Source of the DNA: an uncultured Lachnospiraceae bacterium
GTDB lineage: Bacteria > Bacillota > Clostridia > Lachnospirales > Lachnospiraceae
Length of the DNA stretch: 64,000 bases
Direction of reading: 5' to 3'
Assembly: GCA_947632515.1 (NCBI GenBank)
Contig: CANRPO010000006.1
Location: 54,069-118,068 of the forward strand
Shown: positions 34,389 through 43,305 of the stretch, piece by piece
How positions within the stretch are numbered: position 1 is the stretch's first letter
Layout of the letters: each line of letters opens with the position of its first letter
Translations under genes and position numbers: made by a program
The notes under the pieces: generated by a model
The model's database searches: none
What the model saw: the letters and a program-made list of their open reading frames with translations, nothing else
Told to the model about the DNA's origin: nothing

Positions 34389-35518
34389 GTCTCCGGGCTC
34401 CATCCCCAATAGGCTCTCGCCTTCTCCACAAGCTCCGCCACCGTGTCTTTTTCGCTGCAGGGGACCTTCGCCCGCACCTGCGTGTCCGTCTCAAACCCAC
34501 CCGTCCGCTGGTAGTAGATCCTGTAATCGCTCTGCGTGAGGAGTTCATTTTCGTCTCCCGCGTAACTGTAGCGCGCCAGCACCAGAATATCCTTCATGCC
34601 GTCCCCGTCGATGTCCCTGCACTGGATCCCCTTCAACGCATACAGATTGTCAAAATCTCCCATGGGCTGAAAACTCCAGACGATATTGCCCTGTTCATTC
34701 ACCAGATAGATCATGAACGTGGCGTACTCCGCCATGGTGTAAGTCCCCGGCATCACTTCCAGATAGCCGAGTTTCTCAAACTGTCTGGAGTAGTCCTGCT
34801 CCTCCACAACCTGAAATCCATGCCTGAGAAGCTCCGCCTTAGTCGACGCCGTGTAGAGGAACTCCGTGGAATAGCCGTCCCTGACATAGGCGATGATGCT
34901 CTCGGCGCTCTTGTTCATGCCGAATCGGTTGATCTTGTCCGAGATCCGATAGTCCCGATAGAATCCCGTATCACTCTGGAAAAGCACGTCGCCGACCTTG
35001 TAATTTCTGCCCCCATAGGCGCCTGAACTGTTTCTGCAGTCGGCGATCAACACAATATCCGTTCTTCCGTCCCGGTTTACGTCCTGAAACGCGATCGCCG
35101 AGATCCTGCGGATCGGCTGTTCCAGGCTGCCCACGCTCCAACTGTTGGCGGCAAGCTGTTCCGTGCGCCAGACAACGTTTCCCTCCGCCCCTACGAGGAA
35201 CAGCACGAGCCTGTGATACCGCTTATCCATGGCAGGCGTCAGCCGTACCTCCCCGAAACGCGCCGTCTCCAAGGGGAAAATCTGGTCCTCGATGATCTCA
35301 AAACCGTTCTCCCGGATCTGCGTCTCCTCCTCAACGGCATACAGACGCTCCTGATACTCCCGATACTGCTCAAGCAGCTGTCGGTTCGCCGCAGCATCCG
35401 AATCTGCCTGCCCTGTCTCCTCAGCCTTCGCGGACACGGAACAGAAAAAGCACAGCAGTGCCGCAATGCCAAACGCTATGAATTTGTCCCATGATCTCTT
35501 CTGATGCACTCTGCTCAT
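34385..35518 (-). CDS. Secreted FG-GAP/VCBS-like repeat protein
   Basis: This 377-residue exported protein has a clear signal peptide (KFIAFGIAALLCFFCSVSAKA). Two segments resemble calcium-binding FG-GAP/VCBS repeats of beta-propellers: FQDVNRDGRTDIVLIADC and CRDIDGDGMKDILVLARY. The cognate domain arrangement suggests an extracellular ligand- or surface-binding role. It is the first gene of a four-gene operon with a response regulator, a kinase and an anchored protein, so it may take part in sensing. The start at 35518 has only AAGG close by. A TTG at 35557 would add 13 residues and is less convincing. Confidence 0.8.
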   Translation of the reverse strand: MSRVHQKRSWDKFIAFGIAALLCFFCSVSAKAEETGQADSDAAANRQLLEQYREYQERLYAVEEETQIRENGFEIIEDQIFPLETARFGEVRLTPAMDKRYHRLVLFLVGAEGNVVWRTEQLAANSWSVGSLEQPIRRISAIAFQDVNRDGRTDIVLIADCRNSSGAYGGRNYKVGDVLFQSDTGFYRDYRISDKINRFGMNKSAESIIAYVRDGYSTEFLYTASTKAELLRHGFQVVEEQDYSRQFEKLGYLEVMPGTYTMAEYATFMIYLVNEQGNIVWSFQPMGDFDNLYALKGIQCRDIDGDGMKDILVLARYSYAGDENELLTQSDYRIYYQRTGGFETDTQVRAKVPCSEKDTVAELVEKARAYWGWSPET

Positions 35519-35572
35519 CGCCTTATCGTGTGTCTTTTCAGCGTGTCCTGAAACCAACGCTTTCTCTTTTAC

Positions 35573-35917
35573 CTATCCCTGCATCCTTTGCAAAATCTCG
35601 CTGTGTTCTGAGACAACATTTTTCAGAACTACAATATCCGCAGCCATATCGTCCATCTGTTCCGTGCGTTCCAAATATCTTTTGGAAGTATCCAGATAAC
35701 AGGATTCTATCGTGTTCAGACGCGGTATCACATTGTTCTCAAGCTGCACGACCTTGACGTAGTGCATGTCGTTCTCCAGCCTGCCCACCCTCGCATCCAG
35801 ACTATCCAGCCTGTCATAGATCGGACGCAGTTTTTGATCCAATTTCTGATCCAGTTTCTCCTCCAGTTTTTCATCCAGCAATTCCGAAATTGCCGAAAGC
35901 ATTTCTCTGTCTACCAT
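35573..35917 (-). CDS. Small coiled-coil protein
   Basis: This is a 114-residue, highly charged protein with heptad-type patterns throughout, including the repeat EEKLDQKLDQKL near residue 20. No enzymatic domain or membrane segment is present. It is probably a long parallel coiled coil; the function is not known. A perfect AGGAGG precedes the ATG at 35917. It has its own promoter at 36086-36114 and an untranslated leader of about 160 bases with small hairpins (for example ACACC/GGTGT near 36018-36035). Confidence 0.8.
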   Translation of the reverse strand: MVDREMLSAISELLDEKLEEKLDQKLDQKLRPIYDRLDSLDARVGRLENDMHYVKVVQLENNVIPRLNTIESCYLDTSKRYLERTEQMDDMAADIVVLKNVVSEHSEILQRMQG

Positions 35918-36085
35918 TCTTTTTCCTCCTTTGCTGTGCCGCCGACGGAAGAAAGCGCTCTCCGCCGTGCAAGTAATCGTACAATGTGTTATGAAATTTT
36001 GGCGAAAAGCCGGACACCTTGAAAAACGGTGTATCGCACATCTGAATTTAGACGCTGCCTGTGCGAGAATCAATTTCATGTTCTA

Positions 36086-36114
36086 AATCTATCACACCTA
36101 AAGAAAATATGCAA
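36086..36114 (-). promoter_or_regulatory. Promoter of the coiled-coil protein gene
   Basis: TTGCAT and TAGATT on the minus strand are 17 bases apart in an A+T-rich stretch. Confidence 0.55.
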
Positions 36115-36180
36115 GTAAAATTTAAATTTGATAAAAACGCTTTTTCGTTCTCCTCCCGGAAGGGAGTTTACAAACCGTCT

Positions 36181-37656
36181 CTATCGTGCCCCAAACTCAG
36201 AATAGAGGATCGTCGGTTTGGCCAGATATTGGTAAAACAGATTCCCCTCCGTCTCTCCCGAGAAATTGCCGCCCTGCAATAAACGACTCTCTATATCGAC
36301 CTCGGGATAACGAACCGACTGCCCGTTGGTGACCGCCCAGAAAGTATTCATGACGCTCCTGTGTATTTCATTGAAGGGTGTGACGGCTCCCAAGAGCAAT
36401 ACCGCACAATACGCCGCGAAAAGATGCTTTTTGCCATCCAGCCGCAGTTTTTCAAACGTCTCCATGCACAAAAGCATTAAGATGAAAAGAGCCGGTACAG
36501 ACGCGCGCATACAAAAGTCATGGCCGTTTCCCACCTTAATAAAAGGACAGAGGAGCAAAATGGCGGTGAGCAGCAGCACAAGAGAATCTTTTTTGCGGTA
36601 TCTGCACACAAAATACAGATAAACGCCAAACTCGAGACTATAAAACAACAGATACCGCAATAATTTAGCCGCAGGCTCCGAGGCGGTCGCCATGGCGTTG
36701 TCCTGCGCGATCTTGCCGCCCGACACATTCCCGATCAGATAGAGAAACGACACGCCGCCCACAATAGCGACTCCCACAATATTCTGAAACGTCAAGAGCT
36801 CCTTCCACCGCGTTCTGTCCTGTATGATCCACCTGACACACAGATAGACCGCGATCGGGATCAGTCCCACAAACGGGATCGTCGAAGTCAGCATGATTAA
36901 CGACAGGATAAAAAACATATTCTTGCCGTTCTTCTGCACCATGACCAATACCGTAGCGATCCAGACAGGAAGGGACTGGTTAAACACCCAAAACAACTGC
37001 GACGTGGTGGAAGTAAACTGGAAATCCCACGACCACCATTCGAGGTGGTACGCCTGACTCAGATCCACACCCCTTTCCGCCAACAGCCATGTGCCCACAT
37101 AGTCCAGCCCGCTGAAAAAGATCAAAAACAGGATCGGGAGCAGATCGACTTTCCGCCGATATACGCAGATCAGGTAATAGACCATAAAAATTCCCAGAAC
37201 CGCCCACAAAAACTGCGCGGCATACCCTGCCTCCAAGCCGAAAAGCTTTCCGACACATGCCGCCGGCAGCCAAAATCCTATGTAATAGATCAGACCGCGG
37301 CTCCCATCATGGGTGACGACCGGCCAGTCGCGCACCACAAGAGCGCGGAAAATAGCGCTGCGCACTTCATGGTCGCTGTTCTGGTAGCAGTAACCGCCGA
37401 TGCCGGACAGATAGACCCACAAAACGATCAGTAAGAGCGCAGTGAACATCGTCTTCCCCTCGATCGGAACATCCGGCGCAAGACAACGCGTTTTCACCGA
37501 TTCTTCAAATCCCCTGATACACGCGCAGGCGGTGAGTACGCCAAACAAAAGCGCCCAGTACCAGCGCAGCCAGCCGATCATAAAGATAAGGACAGGTAAT
37601 GCCAGATATAGATATATGGTGATGGTAATGCCGAGATCTCTTTTGTTTGTGTTCAT
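36181..37656 (-). CDS. Polytopic membrane protein of unknown function
   Basis: This 491-residue protein has roughly ten to twelve hydrophobic helices. The general look, with a large periplasmic-type loop after the first helices (SDHEVRSAIFRALVVRDWPVV) and a C-terminal outer loop, resembles GT-C-type or DUF-type polysaccharide membrane proteins. I see no decisive motif. AGGAG precedes the ATG at 37656, and the longer frame to 37833 is rejected since it runs over the divergent promoter of the Rpn gene. It is the nearest upstream neighbour of the glycan locus on the same strand, separated by the plus-strand Rpn gene. Confidence 0.75.
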   Translation of the reverse strand: MNTNKRDLGITITIYLYLALPVLIFMIGWLRWYWALLFGVLTACACIRGFEESVKTRCLAPDVPIEGKTMFTALLLIVLWVYLSGIGGYCYQNSDHEVRSAIFRALVVRDWPVVTHDGSRGLIYYIGFWLPAACVGKLFGLEAGYAAQFLWAVLGIFMVYYLICVYRRKVDLLPILFLIFFSGLDYVGTWLLAERGVDLSQAYHLEWWSWDFQFTSTTSQLFWVFNQSLPVWIATVLVMVQKNGKNMFFILSLIMLTSTIPFVGLIPIAVYLCVRWIIQDRTRWKELLTFQNIVGVAIVGGVSFLYLIGNVSGGKIAQDNAMATASEPAAKLLRYLLFYSLEFGVYLYFVCRYRKKDSLVLLLTAILLLCPFIKVGNGHDFCMRASVPALFILMLLCMETFEKLRLDGKKHLFAAYCAVLLLGAVTPFNEIHRSVMNTFWAVTNGQSVRYPEVDIESRLLQGGNFSGETEGNLFYQYLAKPTILYSEFGAR

Positions 37657-37744
37657 GTCGCCGTCTCTCCTCTGCGATTCTGCATTGTGATTCTGCATGC
37701 CTTTATTCGGTTCATCTGTCCTGATCGGCCGGATAAACCCAAGC

Positions 37745-37773
37745 TTGACCCACTTCCTTGTGTATGTTATGAT
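37745..37773 (+). promoter_or_regulatory. Promoter of the Rpn-type gene
   Basis: TTGACC and TATGAT are separated by 17 bases about 100 bases before the start codon. Confidence 0.55.
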
Positions 37774-37874
37774 AAACTTACTTCGAAAGGCATTCTCACC
37801 TTTCACAACTAAGGTCTTTGGCATGTCCGCCAATTACCCAACCTATTATCACATCACAAAAGCGAGGTCTGTCT

Positions 37875-38741
37875 ATGTCTGAAAAAATCTTATCTAATAA
37901 TTCATCCGTCTCTCCCTGCCCCATCTCTGATGTGCTCCTGCATGCCACAGGGACGATCGAATTCGGCTTTACCAACGATTACATGTTCCGTATCGCCATG
38001 CAGCGAAACATTCCTCTGCTCAAGAGTCTTGTCTGCTCCCTGCTCCATCTGCGGCCAGATGACGTCACTTCTATCATAATCACTAATCCCATCCTGGAAG
38101 GCGATTCCTACGACAGCAAGGAGTTCATCTTGGACACAGAGGTCATCTTGAACGACAGCCTCCTCCTCAATCTGGAGATGCAAGTCGTCAATGAACGCAA
38201 TTGGCCCGAACGCTCATTAAGCTATCTGTGCCGCCGATTTGATCAGCTATCTCGGGGTGAGGACTATATAAACTGCAGACCCGCCATTCATATCGGTTTT
38301 CTGGGTTTTGCTCCGTTTCCGGAATGTGTGGAATTTTATGCAACCTACAAACTGTTAAATATCAAAAATCATCATTTATATAGTGACAAATTCACTTTAA
38401 GTGTGATAGACTTATCTCATATAGAACTGGCAACCGAAGAAGATATAGCCTGCGGCATCGACCGTTTCGCCCGTCTCTTCAAAGCCAAAACATGGGAGAA
38501 CCTCAAAATGATCGCAAAAGACGACCTTGCAATGACTCAGGCAGCCGAAACCCTGTTCGCCCTCAACGCTGACGAACAGACCAGAGCCCGCGCGCAAGCG
38601 CGACGGGAATACCTCGTCCATGAACAGGCTGTCAAACAGCGGGAGGATATGCGCATACGGCAGATTGGGGAACAGGCTACTGAAATTGAACGTCTTCGAG
38701 CCAAGCTGGCAAGCATCGGCATCGACCCCGATGCCCCTTGA
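37875..38741 (+). CDS. Rpn/YhgA-type PD-(D/E)XK nuclease family protein
   Basis: This 288-residue protein belongs to the Rpn family (recombination-promoting nuclease, often labelled putative transposase). The nuclease core is visible as FGFTNDYMFRIAM near the N-terminus, then LDTEV and LNLEMQV carrying the catalytic Asp/Glu. The C-terminal quarter is a charged helical tail with Arg/Glu-rich repeats and a coiled coil (ATEIERLRAKL). GAGG precedes the ATG at 37875. No inverted repeats, target duplications or second transposase gene are seen, so it is not itself a visible mobile element. It is the only plus-strand gene between the signalling genes and the glycan locus. Confidence 0.88.
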   Translation: MSEKILSNNSSVSPCPISDVLLHATGTIEFGFTNDYMFRIAMQRNIPLLKSLVCSLLHLRPDDVTSIIITNPILEGDSYDSKEFILDTEVILNDSLLLNLEMQVVNERNWPERSLSYLCRRFDQLSRGEDYINCRPAIHIGFLGFAPFPECVEFYATYKLLNIKNHHLYSDKFTLSVIDLSHIELATEEDIACGIDRFARLFKAKTWENLKMIAKDDLAMTQAAETLFALNADEQTRARAQARREYLVHEQAVKQREDMRIRQIGEQATEIERLRAKLASIGIDPDAP

Positions 38742-38903
38742 GTTATCTGTGCTGAACTATCATCCTCAAGGCAAATCCCAAATGATCTCAAAATGATTGT
38801 TTCCGCGCGGAATTGTTGGATTACAAAAAATAGCTGTATCAAAAATAATAATCGCTATTTAAAATTCCGCCATTTTATCCTCACGTTTATTTCGATTCAA
38901 ATA

Positions 38904-40199
38904 CTATTTTATACTTCCTGCTGATTTAGGCGATTTCGGCTTGGAAACAGAGGACGACCCCAAAATCATGAGCTTTCTATAAAAAATTATCAGCGTTAAC
39001 CCTGCCTCCATAAACATTAACGTAATATAACTTATCACGGCTCCCCTCAGTCCTAGCATATTGACAAATGTAAACGCAATGATCCCCGAAATAAAACCTA
39101 ATAACAAATACATATATCCGATAAGTTTTTGCCCCCTGATTATTGTAATTCCCATAAGATATAATGTAGAAAATGCGTAAAATCCGCCTCCCAACATAAG
39201 CAATATCAATTCCTTTTGATACGGCTCAAGGGATATTTGATATATCATTTGTAAAAGCGGTATTCCCAGTAATGCAACACCTAATATACAAGCAATAGTC
39301 AGACCAATAGTAACGATTTCCAGTTTTCTAAATATCTTAGCAAACTTATGATATTTATTGTCGTTCCACAAAGCAGCCAATTCGGAAACATATGGCTGAA
39401 AGAGCGAATTGACCAACAAGCTAATCATGAGCACTGGCGCAAAAAGGAAACCAAAAACTGCCTGTTCTGAATCATTCAAGTAAAAATCAATTGCATATTT
39501 AGGTAAATTTAAAATCATAAAAGCAATAAATGCTGTCAAAAATAGCGGCATACACTCTTCTAATACTATTTTTACTGAGTCAGATCTATCTTTTTCCCCT
39601 AAAACAGGTAAATAAATCTTTTTTCTTACATACAGAATTTCACAAACTACAAACAAACCTGATACAAGGTTGGATATAATCAAAGCATAATTAATATCCC
39701 TGAAAGCCAACATACTCTCCATAAAAGTCGCAAATGATACCAAAATCCTTTCAGTCAATAAAAAGCCCGCCATATCTAAATGTCCATGTTGCTGATAATT
39801 TCCATGATAAATATCTTCATAGGCATCTATAGCCTTCATGATACATAGTAATAAGAGCATTTCCGTTTTATATTCGGAATAATGATTCAGCCTAGAGCTG
39901 ATCAAAACAAATCCGCTACAACCTATTATCATTACGCTTACCGTGACGATCCTAGTTTTTCGATAAAGTCTGAAAGAATGCTTTTCCAAGACATCACTGC
40001 TTTGATAATTTCTCATGCCAAATCGACCCAAATGCAAAAACAAATTGGCATTTGAAAAACCAAAGGCGAATATCCCTGCATCGTCTAATGTTCCGATTCT
40101 GGTAATAATCATAAGCATTGCTACAGACTGCAGAGCCATCAAAGCACTTGATAAAGAATTCCAAAAGAACGCTTTTACGATTTTATTATTTTGACTCAT
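38904..40199 (-). CDS. Wzx-type polysaccharide flippase
   Basis: This 431-residue membrane protein has about 12 to 14 helices and the N-terminal pattern of the MOP/PST flippase family (VKAFFWNSLSSALMALQSVAMLMIITRIGTL). It should flip lipid-linked glycan units across the membrane. It is the last gene of the minus-strand glycan locus, 16 bases after the GT-C-like protein. AAGGTG precedes the ATG at 40199. The codon use is A+T-rich, like its neighbours up to about 51 kb and unlike the housekeeping genes. The 162 bases to the Rpn gene hold no feature I can name. Confidence 0.88.
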   Translation of the reverse strand: MSQNNKIVKAFFWNSLSSALMALQSVAMLMIITRIGTLDDAGIFAFGFSNANLFLHLGRFGMRNYQSSDVLEKHSFRLYRKTRIVTVSVMIIGCSGFVLISSRLNHYSEYKTEMLLLLCIMKAIDAYEDIYHGNYQQHGHLDMAGFLLTERILVSFATFMESMLAFRDINYALIISNLVSGLFVVCEILYVRKKIYLPVLGEKDRSDSVKIVLEECMPLFLTAFIAFMILNLPKYAIDFYLNDSEQAVFGFLFAPVLMISLLVNSLFQPYVSELAALWNDNKYHKFAKIFRKLEIVTIGLTIACILGVALLGIPLLQMIYQISLEPYQKELILLMLGGGFYAFSTLYLMGITIIRGQKLIGYMYLLLGFISGIIAFTFVNMLGLRGAVISYITLMFMEAGLTLIIFYRKLMILGSSSVSKPKSPKSAGSIK

Positions 40200-40214
40200 T
40201 TTCAACACCTTATA

Positions 40215-42311
40215 TCAATATATATATGCATTTAATTCCCATCCTCTATAAGTCACTTTTGTTTCTGGCAAATTCATCTTTTCTATTTCATTTTTATACA
40301 AATTGTCCTGCCAAGGCATTTTTATATATATCACCCGATCATATTTTTGTTTCAAATCTATCATTTGATCTGCAGATGATAAATAAACAATATTCATCTC
40401 ATTCTTATCACTGCCTGAAAGATACCTCTTTCCGTTCTGTTTATCCCACGAAACATATCTGGTAGGATTTTTAACATATTGATACCCGTATCCTCCAATA
40501 CAATGAACCGCTCCTATATATCCATTTTTATTTGCTGATTTAGCGCTAAACTCATCTGAAAAAACAATACAGGAATCATCACTATAATCTACACATTTTA
40601 TTATATTATCTAATGTTGCATCAAAATCCGCTATTTGTCTGTTGTATTGCACTTCTCCTGTAAAAGGCGCACCAAATTCAATAACATTATTAGGTGGAGA
40701 ACATAAGACTGCGGATTCCCCTATATTTAAATTCGCAAAGCAATGTTTCATAAGTGGATCAATTGTGCGAAAACATTGAACAAACAGTAATAACGATACC
40801 ATACAATAGATACAGCATCTTATAAAAACCTTGCCAATAAGTATATTAACTGCCCGCAGGAATAATAAATATAAGATTGGAATCAATGGTGCAATATAAC
40901 GATAATGATTATAGGTAATCATAAACAAATTAACGGAAAGACAGCCTATCGCAGCGCCCAACATTTCCATCCATGCTTTATTCTTTAACACATTTTCCTG
41001 ATTTACATATGAGATTGTTGGGATTATATTAACAATTTCTGCACACAAACAAACAATAATCCCTATCCAGAAAATCCAATTAAACTGAGATAGAAAAAGT
41101 ACCGTCAATTTATCCTTTATATAAATCCAACTAACCCCTAAATTATTAAATAGACTGCCATCTACCGTTTCATATGAAAAAACGTTTGTAGAAAGCCATT
41201 GATGACCTTCATAATCAACAAGCCATAGTAATCCCAAAAGTAATATCATTAATGCATAGTAAAAATCTTCAGTTTTTATATATTTTTTTAAAGATTTAAT
41301 GTCTATATTGTTCCAAAGCACATTTACAGCCATTATCACAAACATTATCACAACGCCGGTTTCCTTGCCAAATATTAACATAAATCCAGCAATGAACTGT
41401 AATGCTTTAAAATTATATACGCTTGCTGTCAGATATAATAGTAAACTAAATGTAAGATAAAATTCTAAATTAATACATTTCATTCCTCCTAAAAAAAACG
41501 GAGACAACGCATAAAGGAGCGAACCCAAATATATCTCAATAAATGACAAACCTGAAAACATCTTTCGTATCAATGCCATAAAACAAATATATCCGCCAAA
41601 AAGATATATAAAGTTTAATAAATAAACAGTTATGATAGTATCTTCCGTAATATAATTTAGGATTAGCACTAATAACGAAAGCGCATATGTTTGATGCCCC
41701 GCTATACGAAATGCCGAAACTTTTTCAAATAATGCGTCAAAAGTTATTTGTTCCATAAACCTATAGTATTCATAATTGTCCCAACGCAGCCATGTATCGA
41801 AAACATCTGCATTAGTAAATGTTAAGACAATAAAAAATACAGCTAACCACAATACTTTTATATAGTTGCCAATAAACAGTTTAGTAACACCCTTAAAATG
41901 CTTAACACAAAGAATTAAAACGCAACCTCCAAAAAAGGAAAACAAAAATAATCCAATGATTATAATGCAAAATTTCATATTTACTCTGAGATAAACCATT
42001 TCCTGAATAAAAAATTTAAAACAGACAAAAATCCCCAACAAATTACACACACAAAATAATCCGATTAAATAACGTTTTTGCCTGTTCCGTTTCCCATAAA
42101 TTAAAATTGCATTACATAATATATATAAAAAAAGTCCTATACCTATAAACATAGATGAGCATAAAACACTTTGAAAATTTATCCATAAAACAAATCCTGT
42201 AACAAAGCAGGCACATGATAATATAAAGATACTTTCAACTTGCCCAAAATTAAATTGCCCTCTGAACTCTATTGATTCTGTTTTATCTTCTCTCTTAACT
42301 ACACCCTTCAC
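40215..42311 (-). CDS. Large GT-C-like membrane protein of the glycan locus
   Basis: This is a 698-residue membrane protein with a dozen or more helices and a soluble C-terminal domain of about 170 residues. The outer loop after the third helix pair (TNADVFDTWLRWDNYEYYRFM) has the acidic character of GT-C glycosyltransferases that use polyprenyl-phosphate sugars. No exact family motif is conclusive, and a polymerase role is also possible. It starts with GTG at 42311, with GGAGG ten bases upstream; no ATG is close. Part of the distal A+T-rich section of the glycan locus. Confidence 0.75.
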   Translation of the reverse strand: MKGVVKREDKTESIEFRGQFNFGQVESIFILSCACFVTGFVLWINFQSVLCSSMFIGIGLFLYILCNAILIYGKRNRQKRYLIGLFCVCNLLGIFVCFKFFIQEMVYLRVNMKFCIIIIGLFLFSFFGGCVLILCVKHFKGVTKLFIGNYIKVLWLAVFFIVLTFTNADVFDTWLRWDNYEYYRFMEQITFDALFEKVSAFRIAGHQTYALSLLVLILNYITEDTIITVYLLNFIYLFGGYICFMALIRKMFSGLSFIEIYLGSLLYALSPFFLGGMKCINLEFYLTFSLLLYLTASVYNFKALQFIAGFMLIFGKETGVVIMFVIMAVNVLWNNIDIKSLKKYIKTEDFYYALMILLLGLLWLVDYEGHQWLSTNVFSYETVDGSLFNNLGVSWIYIKDKLTVLFLSQFNWIFWIGIIVCLCAEIVNIIPTISYVNQENVLKNKAWMEMLGAAIGCLSVNLFMITYNHYRYIAPLIPILYLLFLRAVNILIGKVFIRCCIYCMVSLLLFVQCFRTIDPLMKHCFANLNIGESAVLCSPPNNVIEFGAPFTGEVQYNRQIADFDATLDNIIKCVDYSDDSCIVFSDEFSAKSANKNGYIGAVHCIGGYGYQYVKNPTRYVSWDKQNGKRYLSGSDKNEMNIVYLSSADQMIDLKQKYDRVIYIKMPWQDNLYKNEIEKMNLPETKVTYRGWELNAYIY

Positions 42312-42366
42312 TTATTGCATTCCTCCCTTGAAATATTTCAATATAAAGGTTCTCTTGCAAAATTTT

Positions 42367-43305
42367 TTATTCAAGCGTGTTTTCAACAAAATCCCATGAA
42401 TATCCTCTTTCTTGAGCATACTTACAACACTCCTCTATTTTGGTATACATATCTGCATCCAATGCCCATTCATGAGTAAAAATGATTAAATATTTATCAT
42501 TCGATTTCTCTGTCAACGCCAGTTTCAAATCGTCAGCCTTCTCAAGTCTTATGTCCGTAGGGACAAAATAAATATCGTTCCATATATCGTAGTAATAATC
42601 TAATTGAGAAATATACTTACTTTGATCTGAATTGAATAAATAAATATCTCTATCGTCATCCGCGCTTAGATACCCCCTTACTTTCTCAGCCCCCCCCCTC
42701 GTCCACGATTGTATGACGGCTTTATTGCCTGCGTACAAATGTACCCTGGGAACATGATCAATGCATTCGCTGTTTCCTGTAATCCGCAATAACTCTAATA
42801 TCACCATATTATAATCGCAAAGCGCCTTTTTATCATTTTCTAACGCATAGTTTGTATCCTCATCATAACTATGGAATCCAACTTTTAACCAATCGGCATT
42901 CTCTGAAAACTCCGCACTATATTTATCAGTTGCCATAGACAAGTCAAATCCATTTTTTTCATAAAAGCAATATAAACTTACCACTATACCGTAAGAATCA
43001 TGTAACCTTTTTAATTGTCCCAGTTCCTCATTCTCAAATATACTATTATATTGATTGTCCGTGATATCCTTAAACACTTCAATAGAATCATCAAGAGAAA
43101 AATGTATCCATTTCTCCATTTCTACAGTATCCATATGTTTGTCCAAAGCTATAATGCCTTCTCTCATATTTGAATACCACCGCTTTGTACTGATCACTTG
43201 AGCAATACCGATTCCCAATATCACAAGAATAAGAAATGTTCTGAACGGTTGACTAACAAATAGTTGCCATAATTTCTTCCCGGAATGGTATACTCTTTCC
43301 CTCAT
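42367..43305 (-). CDS. Membrane-anchored polysaccharide deacetylase-like protein with internal G9 tract
   Basis: This 312-residue protein has one N-terminal membrane helix (FRTFLILVILGIGIAQVI) and a soluble domain reminiscent of the NodB/CE4 fold. WIHFSLDDSIE resembles the first metal motif (an Asp pair), GFHSYDED may carry a His, and IIFTHEW may be the second His motif. The match is distant and the deacetylase reading is inference. A G9 run at 42690-42698 encodes R-G-G-A in mid-protein. One G more or less leads to a stop within a few codons, so expression is probably switchable. The ATG overlaps the preceding radical SAM stop (ATGA). Confidence 0.7.
   Translation of the reverse strand: MRERVYHSGKKLWQLFVSQPFRTFLILVILGIGIAQVISTKRWYSNMREGIIALDKHMDTVEMEKWIHFSLDDSIEVFKDITDNQYNSIFENEELGQLKRLHDSYGIVVSLYCFYEKNGFDLSMATDKYSAEFSENADWLKVGFHSYDEDTNYALENDKKALCDYNMVILELLRITGNSECIDHVPRVHLYAGNKAVIQSWTRGGAEKVRGYLSADDDRDIYLFNSDQSKYISQLDYYYDIWNDIYFVPTDIRLEKADDLKLALTEKSNDKYLIIFTHEWALDADMYTKIEECCKYAQERGYSWDFVENTLE
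42690..42698 (-). repeat. G9 tract inside the deacetylase-like gene
   Basis: Nine G on the coding strand. With ten, the next frame reads GGC TGA; with eight it reads CTG AGA AAG TAA. Both truncate the protein about two thirds of the way along. Confidence 0.9.

Noticed and set aside
37875..38741. Rpn gene as evidence of an insertion sequence
   Set aside because: No terminal inverted repeats, target duplication or DDE transposase are seen. Rpn proteins are nucleases often only labelled as transposases.
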